A stretch of 64,000 nucleotides of DNA, taken from the NCBI GenBank assembly GCA_037968475.1, contig JBBKVO010000005.1, forward strand, positions 186,001 to 250,000. The letters are read 5' to 3'. Origin of the DNA: SB11 sp037968475. Lineage in GTDB: Bacteria; Bacteroidota; Bacteroidia; UBA8524. How positions within the stretch are numbered: position 1 is the first letter of the stretch; every line of letters begins with the position of its first letter. A program made the position numbers and the translations under genes. This document shows, piece by piece, positions 33,368-43,100 of this stretch. The notes under the pieces were generated by a model. It searched no databases. It saw nothing but the letters and a program-made list of their open reading frames with translations, and had not been told where the DNA came from.

Positions 33368-33982
33368 ATGGAGACAGTATTTGAGTTTGTCAAAAATTAT
33401 TCAACAACATTTATCACAATAGGATTGAGTATAGTTGTAACTATAGTAACTTTTTTAATTTCGACATATTATAAAAATAAAATAGTACTAAGACCAAGAC
33501 TATTTGTTTCGACTACTAATCCATTATTTAGTCAAAGGAATCATAATTATCAGTATTATGAGTGGGGTTGGGAGCTAACAATTAAAATAAAGAATAATTC
33601 AAGTAATACGGCTTACCACGTCGAATTAATATTTCCAAAAGGACAAAATATTGATGAAAATAAAAAAGCACAATATGTCTTGAAGAAAAATAATGATTTG
33701 CCACCAAATGCAGAGTTCATAATTGAAGAAGTCAGGTCAAGTGTAAAAAGAAAAATCGATGAAGTTCTAAATTTTACAATAGAAGATGGGGTAAGAGTAT
33801 TTACACATGGTATGAAAATTTTAAACCCAAAAGAATCTTTGAAACCTAATAAAGTTGATAATATTAAACTTTATATAAAATATAAAAATGAACAAGGAAA
33901 AACTTTTTACACCCGCTTTACTAAGGTAAATAATATAGAAAAAAATAAGCTGTTTATTATCAAGCCTTTTTTATGTCTCTAA
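33368..33982 (+). CDS. Hypothetical protein with one N-terminal membrane helix
   Basis: 204 residues from the ATG at 33368 (METVFEFVK...); the eight-codon upstream extension from a TTG is less likely. One transmembrane helix at about 15-37 (FITIGLSIVVTIVTFLIST) is followed by a basic stop-transfer and a soluble domain rich in Asn and Lys, with WELTIKIKNNSSNTAYHVEL, which resembles an immunoglobulin-like beta-sandwich strand. I do not recognise a named family. It is strongly AT-rich. Its last four codons run into a partial copy of the DUF3820 gene, so its C-terminus may have been created by that junction. Confidence 0.6.
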   Translation: METVFEFVKNYSTTFITIGLSIVVTIVTFLISTYYKNKIVLRPRLFVSTTNPLFSQRNHNYQYYEWGWELTIKIKNNSSNTAYHVELIFPKGQNIDENKKAQYVLKKNNDLPPNAEFIIEEVRSSVKRKIDEVLNFTIEDGVRVFTHGMKILNPKESLKPNKVDNIKLYIKYKNEQGKTFYTRFTKVNNIEKNKLFIIKPFLCL

Positions 33983-34100
33983 ACCCTCAAATACTTATAG
34001 ATTTAGTAAAAGTGCAAATGCCCTTTGGTAAGCACAAGGGTATTGTTTTGTGTAACTTACCCGTTTAGCATCTCGAGTGGGTTCATCGTAAGGGTTCTTT
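33973..34100 (+). pseudogene. 5' fragment of a DUF3820 gene (duplicate of 34712-34838)
   Basis: It encodes MSLNPQILIDLVKVQMPFGK and continues HKGIVLCNLPV, then an in-frame TAG (34066-34068); similarity to the intact gene at 34712 goes on to about 34098 (LEWVHRKG) and stops abruptly. DNA identity is high but not complete, with many third-position changes, so the duplication is not very recent. It overlaps the end of the preceding hypothetical gene by 10 bp. Confidence 0.8.
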
Positions 34101-34236
34101 GTTTTTTACTTCATACCTCCTTTTCAATGCGGATATTCCCCCATTGTTCTCGGACTCTTATTAGCTCTAGTTGTTTCATTGCAATATGAACAGGACTTTT
34201 GTTATTCTTTTTTGAAATGAAATATTTTAATATTTT

Positions 34237-34602
34237 TTATACTGTTCTTAAAATCTTTTCCATCTTTTTCCCCTTCGCCAATTCGTCAACCAACTTATCT
34301 AAATACCGTACTTTTTTTGTAAGTGGTGTTTCAATTTCCTCTATTCTATAACCACATATTACACCCGTAATTAGGTTAGCATTTGGGTTGAGTTTTGCTT
34401 TTTCAAAAAAAGTTTCAAAAGTAACTTTATCATTATTTAGCTGTTGTAACATTTCATTATCAAAGCCGGTTAACCATTCTATTACTTGGTGTAATTCTTC
34501 CTTAGTTCTGCCCTTGCTTTCAACTTTTGTAATATAATGCGGATATACCGATGCAAATGTCAATTTTGCAATCCGTTCATCATGCTCGGGTGTTGTTGTC
34601 AT
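34237..34602 (-). CDS. DUF2200 family protein
   Basis: 121 residues. It matches the DUF2200 pattern closely: RIAKLTFASVYPHYITKVES (about 10-29), KGRTKEELHQVIEWLTGFD (about 31-49), KVTFETFFEKAKLNPNANL (about 60-78), ITGVICGYRIEEIE and VRYLDKLVDELAKGKKMEKI at the end. It is a small cytosolic protein of unknown function. It points opposite to its neighbours and lies between the DUF3820 fragment and the intact DUF3820 gene, so it probably arrived by the same rearrangement. A TACATTTG element on the minus strand (34630-34637) may be its promoter. Confidence 0.9.
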   Translation of the reverse strand: MTTTPEHDERIAKLTFASVYPHYITKVESKGRTKEELHQVIEWLTGFDNEMLQQLNNDKVTFETFFEKAKLNPNANLITGVICGYRIEEIETPLTKKVRYLDKLVDELAKGKKMEKILRTV

Positions 34603-34711
34603 ATTTGCTTAAAATACCTTGTTATAAAACAAATGTATAGAAATGAGTTAATAATAAGGAGTTCATCCGGTTCACGTTTTAATATTGCTTACAAACTTCT
34701 AACTTGCCACA

Positions 34712-34933
34712 ATGTCGCTCAACCCGCAATTGTTGTTAGATTTAGTAAAAGTACAAATGCCTTTTGGTAAGCACAAGGGTATTGTTTTGTGTAATTTACC
34801 CGTTTCGTACCTCGAGTGGTTTCATCGCAAGGGTTTTCCTACAGGTAAGTTGGGCACACAACTGCAAACCTTGTACGAGATAAAACTAAACGGATTAGAG
34901 TATTTGCTAGAACCCTTGAAAGGCAAGAAATAA
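34712..34933 (+). CDS. DUF3820 family protein
   Basis: 73 residues. The conserved MPFGKHKGIVLCNLPVSYLEWF core followed by GKLGTQLQTLYEIKLNGLEYLL is typical of DUF3820 (putative quorum-sensing-regulated virulence factor family). It is small, cytosolic, of unknown function. The stop overlaps the next start by one base (TAATG), which suggests translational coupling. An inactive 5' copy lies 0.7 kb upstream. Confidence 0.85.
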   Translation: MSLNPQLLLDLVKVQMPFGKHKGIVLCNLPVSYLEWFHRKGFPTGKLGTQLQTLYEIKLNGLEYLLEPLKGKK

Positions 34934-35409
34934 TGAAGGCAGCCACCCTAAGCGAGATTAAAAAAGAACTAAACGCACTGCCGCCCGAGCAATTGGTAGA
35001 GCTTTGCCTGCGACTAAGCAAATATAAAAAAGAGAACAAAGAGCTGCTAAATTATTTGTTGTTTGAGCAGCAAGACGAGGCAGCATATATAAACGGTGTA
35101 AAGAACGAAATGGACGAGCAGTTTGCCGCCATTAACCATGCTACTATGTATTTTATTAAAAAAAGCCTGCGCAAAATATTGCGGACTGCCAATAAGTACA
35201 TAAAATACTCAGGCAATAAACAAACCGAGGTAGAGTTATTGCTATACTATTGCCAGTTGTTCAAAGATTTATCTTTGCCTATGGATAATCATATTGCGCT
35301 GCAAAATATTTATTACCGCCAAATACAAAAAATTAAAAAGGCACTTGGCTCCCTTCACGAGGATATTCAGTACGACTATAAAGGCTTATTGGATGATTTA
35401 ATTATTTAA
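34933..35409 (+). CDS. Hypothetical helical protein coupled to DUF3820
   Basis: 158 residues, predicted mostly helical (LSEIKKELNALPPEQLVELC, LRLSKYKKENKELLNYLLFE, MYFIKKSLRKILRTANKYIK, EVELLLYYCQLFKDL). No signal peptide or membrane segment is seen. The one-base overlap with DUF3820 suggests that the two are made together. Similar 'cytosolic helical' proteins are common in this phylum, but I do not recognise a named family or function. Confidence 0.72.
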   Translation: MKAATLSEIKKELNALPPEQLVELCLRLSKYKKENKELLNYLLFEQQDEAAYINGVKNEMDEQFAAINHATMYFIKKSLRKILRTANKYIKYSGNKQTEVELLLYYCQLFKDLSLPMDNHIALQNIYYRQIQKIKKALGSLHEDIQYDYKGLLDDLII

Positions 35410-35519
35410 CAACAAAAAATTGCTGAATATTGAGAGCGAGGGGCTATCATTCCCTCAAAAGAGTCCAGAATGCTTTCGGGAAGGGTGTTGGGTAGTGCTT
35501 TTCTCTCGTCCGCGCGCAG

Positions 35520-35540
35520 ATTCCCATTCAAGATGGGAAT
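35520..35540. repeat. Palindromic REP-like element
   Basis: ATTCCCAT-n5-ATGGGAAT followed by GACAGGCAGCCGC, in a GC-richer patch within an AT-rich gap. The form resembles dispersed palindromic repeats of bacterial genomes. No second copy of the stem is present in this window, so dispersal is not shown. Confidence 0.4.
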
Positions 35541-35601
35541 GACAGGCAGCCGCACAACATAGTTTTTTAAGATTATTTTTTCTTTATTTAATTCATACTA
35601 T

Positions 35602-36846
35602 CTAATACCCATCAATAGTCCAATTAAATTCTTTTTGTAGCAAGGGCAATTGTTGAAGGTTTATTTTTTTTGTTTTTATAAGTACGGTATCGCTATCCAA
35701 AATCCCCTCAAATTGCTGGGTTGAGTCTGTTGTTTGGGTATATGCTAAGCTACTTTGTGCATTAGTGTAGTAGTCGCTTATTTGCAGGGTATTTCCTGCT
35801 GAGTAGCTCAACTTATAGTCCATCATTACATTGTTTGCCGTTTGGGTGATAAAATAGCCTGCGCGGTTTATAAATATCCGTTTAATATATTTTTTATCAC
35901 TAAGTAATGGCGCAAGAGTGTCGCCGTTTTTAATAAATAATGTGGTTATGTATGCCCCATGCAATGGCGGGCGTTGTTGGGCATCATCGTTAAAGTTTTG
36001 GGTGATAAAATAGGGCGATAATACATCAAACAGCAACACTACTATTAGTGCAGCCTTGGCAAATACATATATTTTATTTTGGCGAGGGGTATAAACGGGT
36101 TGCCAAAGTTTTAATTCAGTTTTTTGCTGATAAATAAATAGCTGTGCTAATAATTTTACATAGGGTGAAATTAAAATCACACATAATAGTAAAAGAAAAA
36201 GCGAAAATACTTTTACCGAAATATCGAAGCTAAAATTAATGGCTACCACATTAACCATTACTCCGCAGGCTATAATGGCGCCCAACAATCGGGTACGCTT
36301 AAACAAAAGCATAAATGCGGGTATTATTTCTATTAATCCTGAAAAAAAGGTATACGGGTACGATGTACCCATAGTGCTCCAAAACAATAAATCTTGGTGG
36401 GTTTGCCCCAAAGGGGTAAACAGCGTATTAGGTTCAGGTAAATAAAATTGCCATTTAAATATTTTATTAAATCCATAAATAAACAACTGCAACGATAGGT
36501 AGTAGCTTACCAATGTATTAAACCAATAGCCCAAGCGTTGATAGTTTGTATTTTTATCTTTTAATCCCCACAAAAAACTACCTGTAATGGCTACTAAAAA
36601 AACATGCAATAGGTGTATGTATAGCCCAGTAGAATCAGACAATAGTTGGTAGGTATTGCTTATAGATAAGCCCAAAATATGCAGTGCCGTCCACCGTGCC
36701 CATTCCTCAAATAGCGGGGCTAAAAATGCAGGAATATTGGGTATATAATTAAGCGTAAACGGAAAGGTGAGAATAAACAATAGCACAAAAAGGCTAATTA
36801 GCCTGAAGCTAAATTGTTTTATGGCGCATGGCAGTTGTAAAAACAT
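35602..36846 (-). CDS. Multi-span membrane protein, DoxX-like
   Basis: 414 residues from the ATG at 36846 (the frame extends to a TTG at 36870). Several hydrophobic helices: RLISLFVLLFILTFPFTL, LHVFLVAITGSFLW, LVSYYLSLQLFIYGFNKI, YTFFSGLIEIIPAFMLLF, LLGAIIACGVMVNVVAINF, VFSLFLLLLCVILISPYV and AKAALIVVLLFDVLS. The FSGLIEIIPAFMLLFKRTRLLGAII segment resembles DoxX/DUF417-type membrane proteins. The C-terminal 120 residues or so are soluble. Function unknown. It is divergent from 36936, with a perfect palindrome between the two. Confidence 0.7.
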   Translation of the reverse strand: MFLQLPCAIKQFSFRLISLFVLLFILTFPFTLNYIPNIPAFLAPLFEEWARWTALHILGLSISNTYQLLSDSTGLYIHLLHVFLVAITGSFLWGLKDKNTNYQRLGYWFNTLVSYYLSLQLFIYGFNKIFKWQFYLPEPNTLFTPLGQTHQDLLFWSTMGTSYPYTFFSGLIEIIPAFMLLFKRTRLLGAIIACGVMVNVVAINFSFDISVKVFSLFLLLLCVILISPYVKLLAQLFIYQQKTELKLWQPVYTPRQNKIYVFAKAALIVVLLFDVLSPYFITQNFNDDAQQRPPLHGAYITTLFIKNGDTLAPLLSDKKYIKRIFINRAGYFITQTANNVMMDYKLSYSAGNTLQISDYYTNAQSSLAYTQTTDSTQQFEGILDSDTVLIKTKKINLQQLPLLQKEFNWTIDGY

Positions 36847-36874
36847 AGTATATGCATTGCAGTACAACAAATTA

Positions 36875-36906
36875 CATTAAAAGTTCAATGCGTTGAACTT
36901 TTAATG
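36875..36906. promoter_or_regulatory. Perfect 14-bp palindrome between divergent genes
   Basis: CATTAAAAGTTCAA-TGCG-TTGAACTTTTAATG. It lies 29 bp from each start codon (36846 minus, 36936 plus) and could be a shared operator or a leader hairpin. No T-run on either side. Confidence 0.55.
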
Positions 36907-36935
36907 GGCGGTGCGTGTACCGAAAAGAAACGACC

Positions 36936-37379
36936 ATGAAAAAGATTGTATTTATAGCCCTTTGCACAGCCTTTGCCCTAAGCGCAATGGCGCAAACCAA
37001 GCGCATAGCCTACCGCAGCCATAGCGGTAGCAATACTGAGTTTGCTTTAATAGAAGATGATAATTTGGGGGAGAATCCTGAAATGATAAAAAGATGGAGG
37101 CTTGAAGAATTGAAGAAAGATTCTTTAGTGTGGGCAGACAGCAATAAAAATAATCAACTGAAAAAGGATAGCCTAAAGGGTAAGCGTAAACAACCTATAA
37201 AACACATCCCTACCGATACTTTGCAAAACCAACCTAAGCCCCAAAAAATTGATAAAAAAAAAGGCGAGGTAATAGAGAGCGGCAAAGCTGATGAAAAACA
37301 GGGTAGTTTCCCTGTACTTTTATTAGTAGGCTTATTAATCCCCACGGGCGTAGCTACGGCTATTGCTTTGCGCAAATAA
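36936..37379 (+). CDS. Small exported protein with C-terminal membrane helix, tandem copy A
   Basis: 147 residues from the ATG at 36936 (a GTG seven codons upstream is less likely). Signal peptide MKKIVFIALCTAFALSAMAQ. Then TKRIAYRSHSGS, a charged Lys/Asp-rich middle (KKDSLKGKRKQPIK) and a C-terminal hydrophobic helix (FPVLLLVGLLIPTGVATAIAL) ending in RK. This suggests a periplasmic or envelope protein anchored by its C-terminus. It is a paralogue of the next gene, sharing both ends and differing in the middle. Family not recognised. Confidence 0.72.
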   Translation: MKKIVFIALCTAFALSAMAQTKRIAYRSHSGSNTEFALIEDDNLGENPEMIKRWRLEELKKDSLVWADSNKNNQLKKDSLKGKRKQPIKHIPTDTLQNQPKPQKIDKKKGEVIESGKADEKQGSFPVLLLVGLLIPTGVATAIALRK

Positions 37380-37403
37380 CAAACACTAAAAAAAGAAAAG
37401 ACC

Positions 37404-37859
37404 ATGAAAAAGATTGTATTAATAGTTCTTTGTACAGCCTTTGCCCTAAGTGCGATGGCACAAACCAAGCGCATCGCCTACCGCAGCCATAGCGGCAGCA
37501 ATGCTGCATTTGCTTTGCTTGAAGATGATAATTTGGGCAATCCTGTAAAAACTCTTGATATTGACGATAGTATCCATGTAGATAGCTCTTTAAGGGTTTG
37601 GAAAGATTCAGTACAGCTATTTTGGAAAACATATAATGATAGTATTGCTAATCCTAATAAGGCAAAAGAAAAAATGCAGCAAAAAACTATTAAAAAAGAT
37701 TCTGTAAACAAGGAAGACACTCAAAAAATTAACAACAAAAAAGGTGAGGTGATGGATAGCGGCAAAGCTGATGAAAAACAAGGTGGTTTCCCCGTTGTGT
37801 TATTAGTGTGCTTATTAATCCCCACAGGGTTTGCGGCTGCTTTTGCTTTGCGCCAATAG
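37404..37859 (+). CDS. Small exported protein with C-terminal membrane helix, tandem copy B
   Basis: 151 residues. The signal peptide MKKIVLIVLCTAFALSAMAQ and TKRIAYRSHSGSN are almost identical to copy A, and so are the KKGEV-SGKADEKQG-FPV...LLIPTG tail and the leader DNA upstream. The middle (DDSIHVDSSLRVWKDSVQLF) is unrelated or strongly diverged. The 24-bp gap suggests co-transcription with copy A. The C-terminal helix is FPVVLLVCLLIPTGFAAAFAL. Function unknown. Confidence 0.72.
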   Translation: MKKIVLIVLCTAFALSAMAQTKRIAYRSHSGSNAAFALLEDDNLGNPVKTLDIDDSIHVDSSLRVWKDSVQLFWKTYNDSIANPNKAKEKMQQKTIKKDSVNKEDTQKINNKKGEVMDSGKADEKQGGFPVVLLVCLLIPTGFAAAFALRQ

Positions 37860-37879
37860 TTGTTACTTTGCAGTAACAA
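37860..37879 (+). terminator. Weak hairpin after tandem copy B
   Basis: TTGTTACT/AGTAACAA stem with a 4-nt loop immediately after the stop codon; no T-run, so termination would be inefficient. Confidence 0.35.
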
Positions 37880-37892
37880 TTATCCGCAAAAA

Positions 37893-38324
37893 ATGGAATT
37901 AACTACCCCCGCACTTTTGTTTAGCACCATTTCGCTATTAATGTTGGCCTATACCAACAGGTTTTTGGCTATTGCCAAGCTTATCCGCGATTTGCACGAC
38001 AAGTACCTTAATACTCATAGCGAGCATATACTTAGTCAAATAAAAAACCTGCGTTTGCGCCTAAATTTAATACGCAATATGCAATTGCTTGGCGTACTAA
38101 GTTTATTACTTAGTGTGGTGTGTATGATAGTCCTTTTTTCACAAGATGAATATTGGGCAAAAATATTGTTTGGTGCAAGTATGACCATGATGGTAATATC
38201 GTTAACGCTTAGTGTTTGGGAGATAACCATATCGGCACAAGCCCTAAAAATAGAGTTACAGGATATTGAGGAGAAAAGCAGTTCTTTTCTTGAGAAAATC
38301 TTTAAGAAAGAAGAAAAAAGTTAA
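37893..38324 (+). CDS. DUF2721 family membrane protein
   Basis: 143 residues from the ATG at 37893; upstream codons to 37860 overlap the hairpin and are unlikely. The start LTTPALLFSTISLLMLAYTN with a following RFLAIAKLIRDLH is typical of DUF2721. Three membrane helices: about 5-25, 70-92 (LLGVLSLLLSVVCMIVLF) and 99-121 (ILFGASMTMMVISLTLSVW). A Lys/Glu-rich C-terminal tail follows. Function unknown in the family. It follows the tandem pair on the same strand and ends with a 4-bp overlap with the convergent gene. Confidence 0.85.
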   Translation: MELTTPALLFSTISLLMLAYTNRFLAIAKLIRDLHDKYLNTHSEHILSQIKNLRLRLNLIRNMQLLGVLSLLLSVVCMIVLFSQDEYWAKILFGASMTMMVISLTLSVWEITISAQALKIELQDIEEKSSSFLEKIFKKEEKS

Positions 38325-39043
38325 ACCTGAGCTTGGGGTTCTAGTTCAGTTTTGTGTGTTTCGGTAGTATAGGAAGAGGTATCGTTACTAATTATTTTGT
38401 AACCAATGTATATTAATAGCAATCCCAAAAACTCGGTTACGTATAGTACTTCGGTATGTCCAAATTTTGAGAACGAGCCGCCAATACCCGGCAGCAATCC
38501 ACCAATGCCAATATAAATATTACCTATAAAACGTTTGCGCTTTTGCGAGGTGTATTTATATGCCGACCATATTGCACCGCCCACCAGAAACACAAAAGCA
38601 TATAGGTTTATAAAAGGAGTCATTAGTCGTACCCAATACCACTCTAAAACTTTGCCCGATAGTTTGCCTGTGGGGGCTAGGTTATAATCAACGGGAGAAA
38701 GTATAACGAATGTAGCAGCAAGCAATATCACGACTATTAAGAGTATGGATAATCTATTTGCTGTTTTAGGTTTCAGCAACAAGTGCACTGTGCCTTGTGC
38801 CAATGGTGCACCGCCCAACAATGCGCCTAAAATATACCATGCTTTAAAAATGGGCTCGCTCCAGCCATAAATAGTAAACATACTTTCAACCAAAGTGCCC
38901 AAACCATAGAACAATACACCTACTGCCCACCACAATATGTAAGCCGATTTTCGTTTGGTAGCATAGTGTTGCACCAGTTGATACAAAAAGAACGCAGAGA
39001 AAATAGTGGTAAGAAAAGGTATATACGGAATGATACTATTCAT
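38321..39043 (-). CDS. Seven-helix membrane protein of unknown function
   Basis: 240 residues from the ATG at 39043 (the frame extends to a TTG at 39073). About seven hydrophobic helices: IPFLTTIFSAFFLYQLV, ILWWAVGVLFYGLGTLV, AWYILGALLGGAPLAQ, LSILLIVVILLAATFVI, INLYAFVFLVGGAIWSAY, NIYIGIGGLLPGIGG and VTEFLGLLLIYIGYKI. A short Ser/Thr-rich hydrophilic tail follows. No catalytic motif is seen. The gene is convergent with DUF2721 and divergent from the Ppx/GppA gene. Confidence 0.65.
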   Translation of the reverse strand: MNSIIPYIPFLTTIFSAFFLYQLVQHYATKRKSAYILWWAVGVLFYGLGTLVESMFTIYGWSEPIFKAWYILGALLGGAPLAQGTVHLLLKPKTANRLSILLIVVILLAATFVILSPVDYNLAPTGKLSGKVLEWYWVRLMTPFINLYAFVFLVGGAIWSAYKYTSQKRKRFIGNIYIGIGGLLPGIGGSFSKFGHTEVLYVTEFLGLLLIYIGYKIISNDTSSYTTETHKTELEPQAQV

Positions 39044-39186
39044 AATCAGGGGCAAAATTAATTTTAGCTTCAAGTAAACCCATAGCTAACTGTCATAAAA
39101 ATGTCATAAAACGATAGCTGTTTTTTGTCAACAAGTGTGGAAACAAAATAGGGGGTAAACCTGCTGTGTACAATTAATTTAGCCGA

Positions 39187-40074
39187 GTGAAGTTCGCCGC
39201 CGTTGATATAGGTTCTAATGCCATAAGGCTTCTTATTAGTAGGGTTATGCCTACTGAAAACCTTGATATACAATTTAAAAAAGTAGAATTTATACGCATT
39301 CCTTTGCGCTTAGGCGACGATGTTTTTGGTACAGGGAAAATTGGCAAAGAAAAACAAGCGCTTTTTTTGATGACCATGAATGCCTTTAAACTGATATTGG
39401 ATGTACATGGTGTAAAAGAATATATGGCCTGTGCCACAAGTGCCATGCGCGAGGCAAAGAATGGAGCGGCCTTAGTAGCCAAAGTGCAAAAGAAATTTAA
39501 CTTTAAGGTAGATATAATATCAGGCGATAAAGAATCAGAATTGATACTAAAATCGGTAATGTCATCTTTCCCCAGCAAGGGCAACTACGTAAATATTGAT
39601 GTTGGGGGCGGCAGTACAGAAATTACGGTAATAAGAGACCATGAGGTGGCTTGCGCACAATCATTTCCAATTGGTTCTGTTAGGTTAAAAGAAGGGAAAG
39701 TGAACCCTAAGATATGGATTGAGATGGAGCTGTGGGTGAAACAAAATAGTAATATAGAGAATAAAACTATTGCCATTGGCACAGGGGGAAATATAAACAA
39801 ACTGTACAATATGGCCGATAAAGGCCAAAAAAAGGCAATGAGCTTAGAAACGCTTGAAAATCTTTATAAAGAGATTAGCCCTATGAGCATTAACGACCGT
39901 ATTTATAAGCTAAAACTTAACCCCGACCGTGCGGACGTGATAGACCATGCCGCCAGTATATATATAGCGGTGATGGGATGGGCAGGAATTAAGCAAATAT
40001 ACTCTCCAAATGCGGGTCTAAAAGACGGTATGATAATGGAATTGTGGGATACCCATAAAAACATTGTACGCTAA
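39187..40074 (+). CDS. Ppx/GppA-family phosphatase (exopolyphosphatase)
   Basis: 295 residues, GTG start. An ASKHA-fold enzyme that removes terminal phosphate from polyphosphate or pppGpp. Phosphate-1 motif AAVDIGSNAIRLLIS (about 4-18), SAMREAKNG (about 87-95), phosphate-2 motif YVNIDVGGGSTEITV (about 136-150), SFPIGSVRLKEG, and the adenosine-type motif AIGTGGNINKLY. This is the short form (about 300 residues) that lacks the C-terminal HD domain of longer homologues. It is monocistronic, in a 113-bp gap from the divergent membrane protein. Confidence 0.92.
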   Translation: MKFAAVDIGSNAIRLLISRVMPTENLDIQFKKVEFIRIPLRLGDDVFGTGKIGKEKQALFLMTMNAFKLILDVHGVKEYMACATSAMREAKNGAALVAKVQKKFNFKVDIISGDKESELILKSVMSSFPSKGNYVNIDVGGGSTEITVIRDHEVACAQSFPIGSVRLKEGKVNPKIWIEMELWVKQNSNIENKTIAIGTGGNINKLYNMADKGQKKAMSLETLENLYKEISPMSINDRIYKLKLNPDRADVIDHAASIYIAVMGWAGIKQIYSPNAGLKDGMIMELWDTHKNIVR

Positions 40075-40147
40075 TAGAACTATTGCCTTCTTTTTTTTGT
40101 CTTAGTAAACGCATATCCAAGTTTACAATTTATTTATATTGCGAAAT

Positions 40148-43100
40148 ATGATTATCCGTATGAGAGTGTTCTTAGTGTTTTGTTTTGCCCTTTTTTCTGT
40201 ACTTGTTTCAGCACAGACTCTGCATAAAAGTCAAACAGATGGTGAGATATATGTTAAGTATAGCAATGAATATCCTGTTGATAACAGGAGTTTCCTTGAA
40301 AAAATTGATAATCTTGCAGAAGGAGAAATACCCGTTTTACCCGGTCTTGATAATGAGTTCAGTCAAAAATTTGGTATATATAAAGTTACCCGTCCTTTTA
40401 TTGCAGCAAAAAGCAGGACTTTACATCAAATATTTAGAGTATACTTTAAGCAACCTGCCGATGCGGAGAACCTTATAAAAGCACTTTCTACATTATCTTA
40501 TATCGATTATGCCGAACCTGTTCCCTACAATACAACAGGCTATCAACCCAACGACATGGGGGTTAATAGCGGTAATGGACAGTATGGCCTATGGATTATT
40601 AAAGCTCGTGAGGCATGGGATATTGCAAAAGGAGACTCTACCATCAAAGTAGCCATTGTTGATGATGGTGTAAGTATGTTTCACCCTGATTTATTTGATA
40701 ATGTATGGCGCAACCCCGGTGAAATAGCGGGTAATAAAATTGATGATGATAACAACGGCTATGTTGATGATGTATATGGCTGGGATGCAGGCGATAGAGA
40801 TAACGACCCTGTACACCCCAATACCAACTTTACGCATGGCACACACGTGGGTGGTATAGCAGGTGCAGTAACCGATAATAATTTAGGTGTAGCGTCTATT
40901 GGGTTTAATATTTCTATTATGCCTGTAAAATGCACCTTCAACAATCAATCATCACCTACATCAATACCAATGGGTTACGAAGGTTTGACGTATGCTGCAA
41001 ATGCAGGTGCAGATATTATAAACTGTTCATGGAGTAGTTCACAGTTTAGCCAAACAGCGCAAGACGTTATCGATTATGCAACATCAAGAGGCTGTATAGT
41101 GGTTGCTGCTGCGAGTAACGATGGGGTTGAAGAAATACGCTACCCCGCAGCATATAATGGTGTAATAGCAGTAGCCAGTACCGATGATAGCGATACTAAA
41201 TCGGGCTTTTCAAACTACGGCTCGTGGGTTGATATTTCAGCGCCGGGTAGTGCTATACGCAGTACTATTGCCCAAGGTAATGGGTATACAGGTTTTAGCG
41301 GCACATCAATGGCCACCCCAATGGTTGCTGGTTTGTTGGGTTTAATGAAATCACACAACCCTAACCTTAGCAATGCAAAACTTGAGCAGTGTTTGTTGGA
41401 TAGTGCTGACAATATTTACAATATAAACCCAAGTTATGTGGGTAAAATGGGCAGTGGTCGCATCAACGCTCAAAAGTCGTTACAATGTGTAGACCAAACC
41501 CTAGTAGCCAAGCCCAAAGCGAAAATACAATCTGTTCAGAACCTTACTTGTCCAGGTGTGCAAGTGCAGTTTCAGGGTAGCTCTACTCAGGGCAAAGCCG
41601 ATACGTACAAATGGTATTTTACAGGTGGAAATTCTTTTATTTCTACTGTGTCTAACCCCACTGTAAACTACAATGCCATTGGCAAGTATGATGTTAAATT
41701 GGTAATTACTAATGCACAGGGTAGTGATTCTATTACCCTAAATGATTATGTAGAAGTTGCCGCCCGAGGCCGCGAAACTATATTAAGTGAAAATTTTGAA
41801 ACAGGCACTTTGGCAGATATGGGTTTCACTATTGAGAATCCTGATAATAGCACCACGTGGGCTTTAGCAAATGTGAATGGAGCCGAAAATGGTACACGAG
41901 CTTTGCGCATGAATTTTTATAACTATGCAAAAGCAGGAGAACGTGATGGTTTAATTACGCCAGTGTTTAGTCTTAATGGAAATTCGGGTACCGAACTTTC
42001 TTTTCAGCACGCATACCGACCACGTAATGCCACAACAAGCGATTCATTACTTATTTATGTTTCTATTGATAGCGGGCAGACATTTCCATATAAAGTTGTT
42101 GCTTTTGCTGAAGACGGAAAATCAAGTTTTGCTACAAAATCATCGTTTCAAACTTCCTCTTTTTCACCTGTAAACCCTACCGAATGGTGTTATTCAACCA
42201 TTAGCGGAAAAGGTTGTTTTGGGATAGATTTAAGTGCTTTTGACGGTGAACAAAATGTAGCTGTAAAATTTGAAACTTATAATGCAATAGGTAATAACCT
42301 GTATATTGATAACATGGCTATAACTGCTTTTTGCTCAGGGTATAATACCCAAAAACCCAAAGCTGCATTGGCCAATAGCGATACAGTGTTTTGCCTTCCA
42401 CAGACAGTAAAATTCAAAGATAAAAGTGAAAATTTCCCTACCACTTATCAATGGATTTTTGCGGGTGGCACACCTGCTACATCAACCGACAAACAACCCG
42501 AAGTAACCTACAACACAGCGGGACAATACGATGTTACTTTAATAACAAACAATACATTTGGTTATGATACGCTGGTGCTTACTAATTATATAGTGGCAGA
42601 GAACAATCCAACAGTTGATATCGCTGCGGGAGATACAATTTTATGTAGGGGAAAAAGTACTAGCCTTATAGGTACAGGAGCTGACGGTTATGTTTGGTCG
42701 CCAATATTTGCTATTAGCTCTACCGTTGGCGATACGGTATTAGTAAATCCGCCTAGTAATGTAACCTACAAAGTAGTGGGCACAAGCATTAATGGTTGTA
42801 GCAATACAAACAGTGTATTTATTAAAGTATTACCGGGGCCGAGTACAACCACAATAGCTAAAGTGGGCGATAGTTTAGTGGCTACAAATGCCAACCCTAC
42901 AGTAATCTTTCAATGGTTGCTTAATGGTAATGATATAACAGGTGAAAGGGGTAATAGGTACAGACCTACCCAAACTGGTAACTATGGGGTAAAAGTTACT
43001 GATACATCAGGTTGTGAAGCAAACTCTGCAAACTATTATTTCTCTACCATAGGTATTGAAGATGTTGCAGGCAGCCCAATAAAAATATACCCAAATCCTG

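Noticed and set aside
35453..35545. A mobile element or IS remnant after the 35409 gene.
   Set aside because: Only a short palindrome and a GC shift are visible; no transposase fragment, terminal repeats or target duplication.
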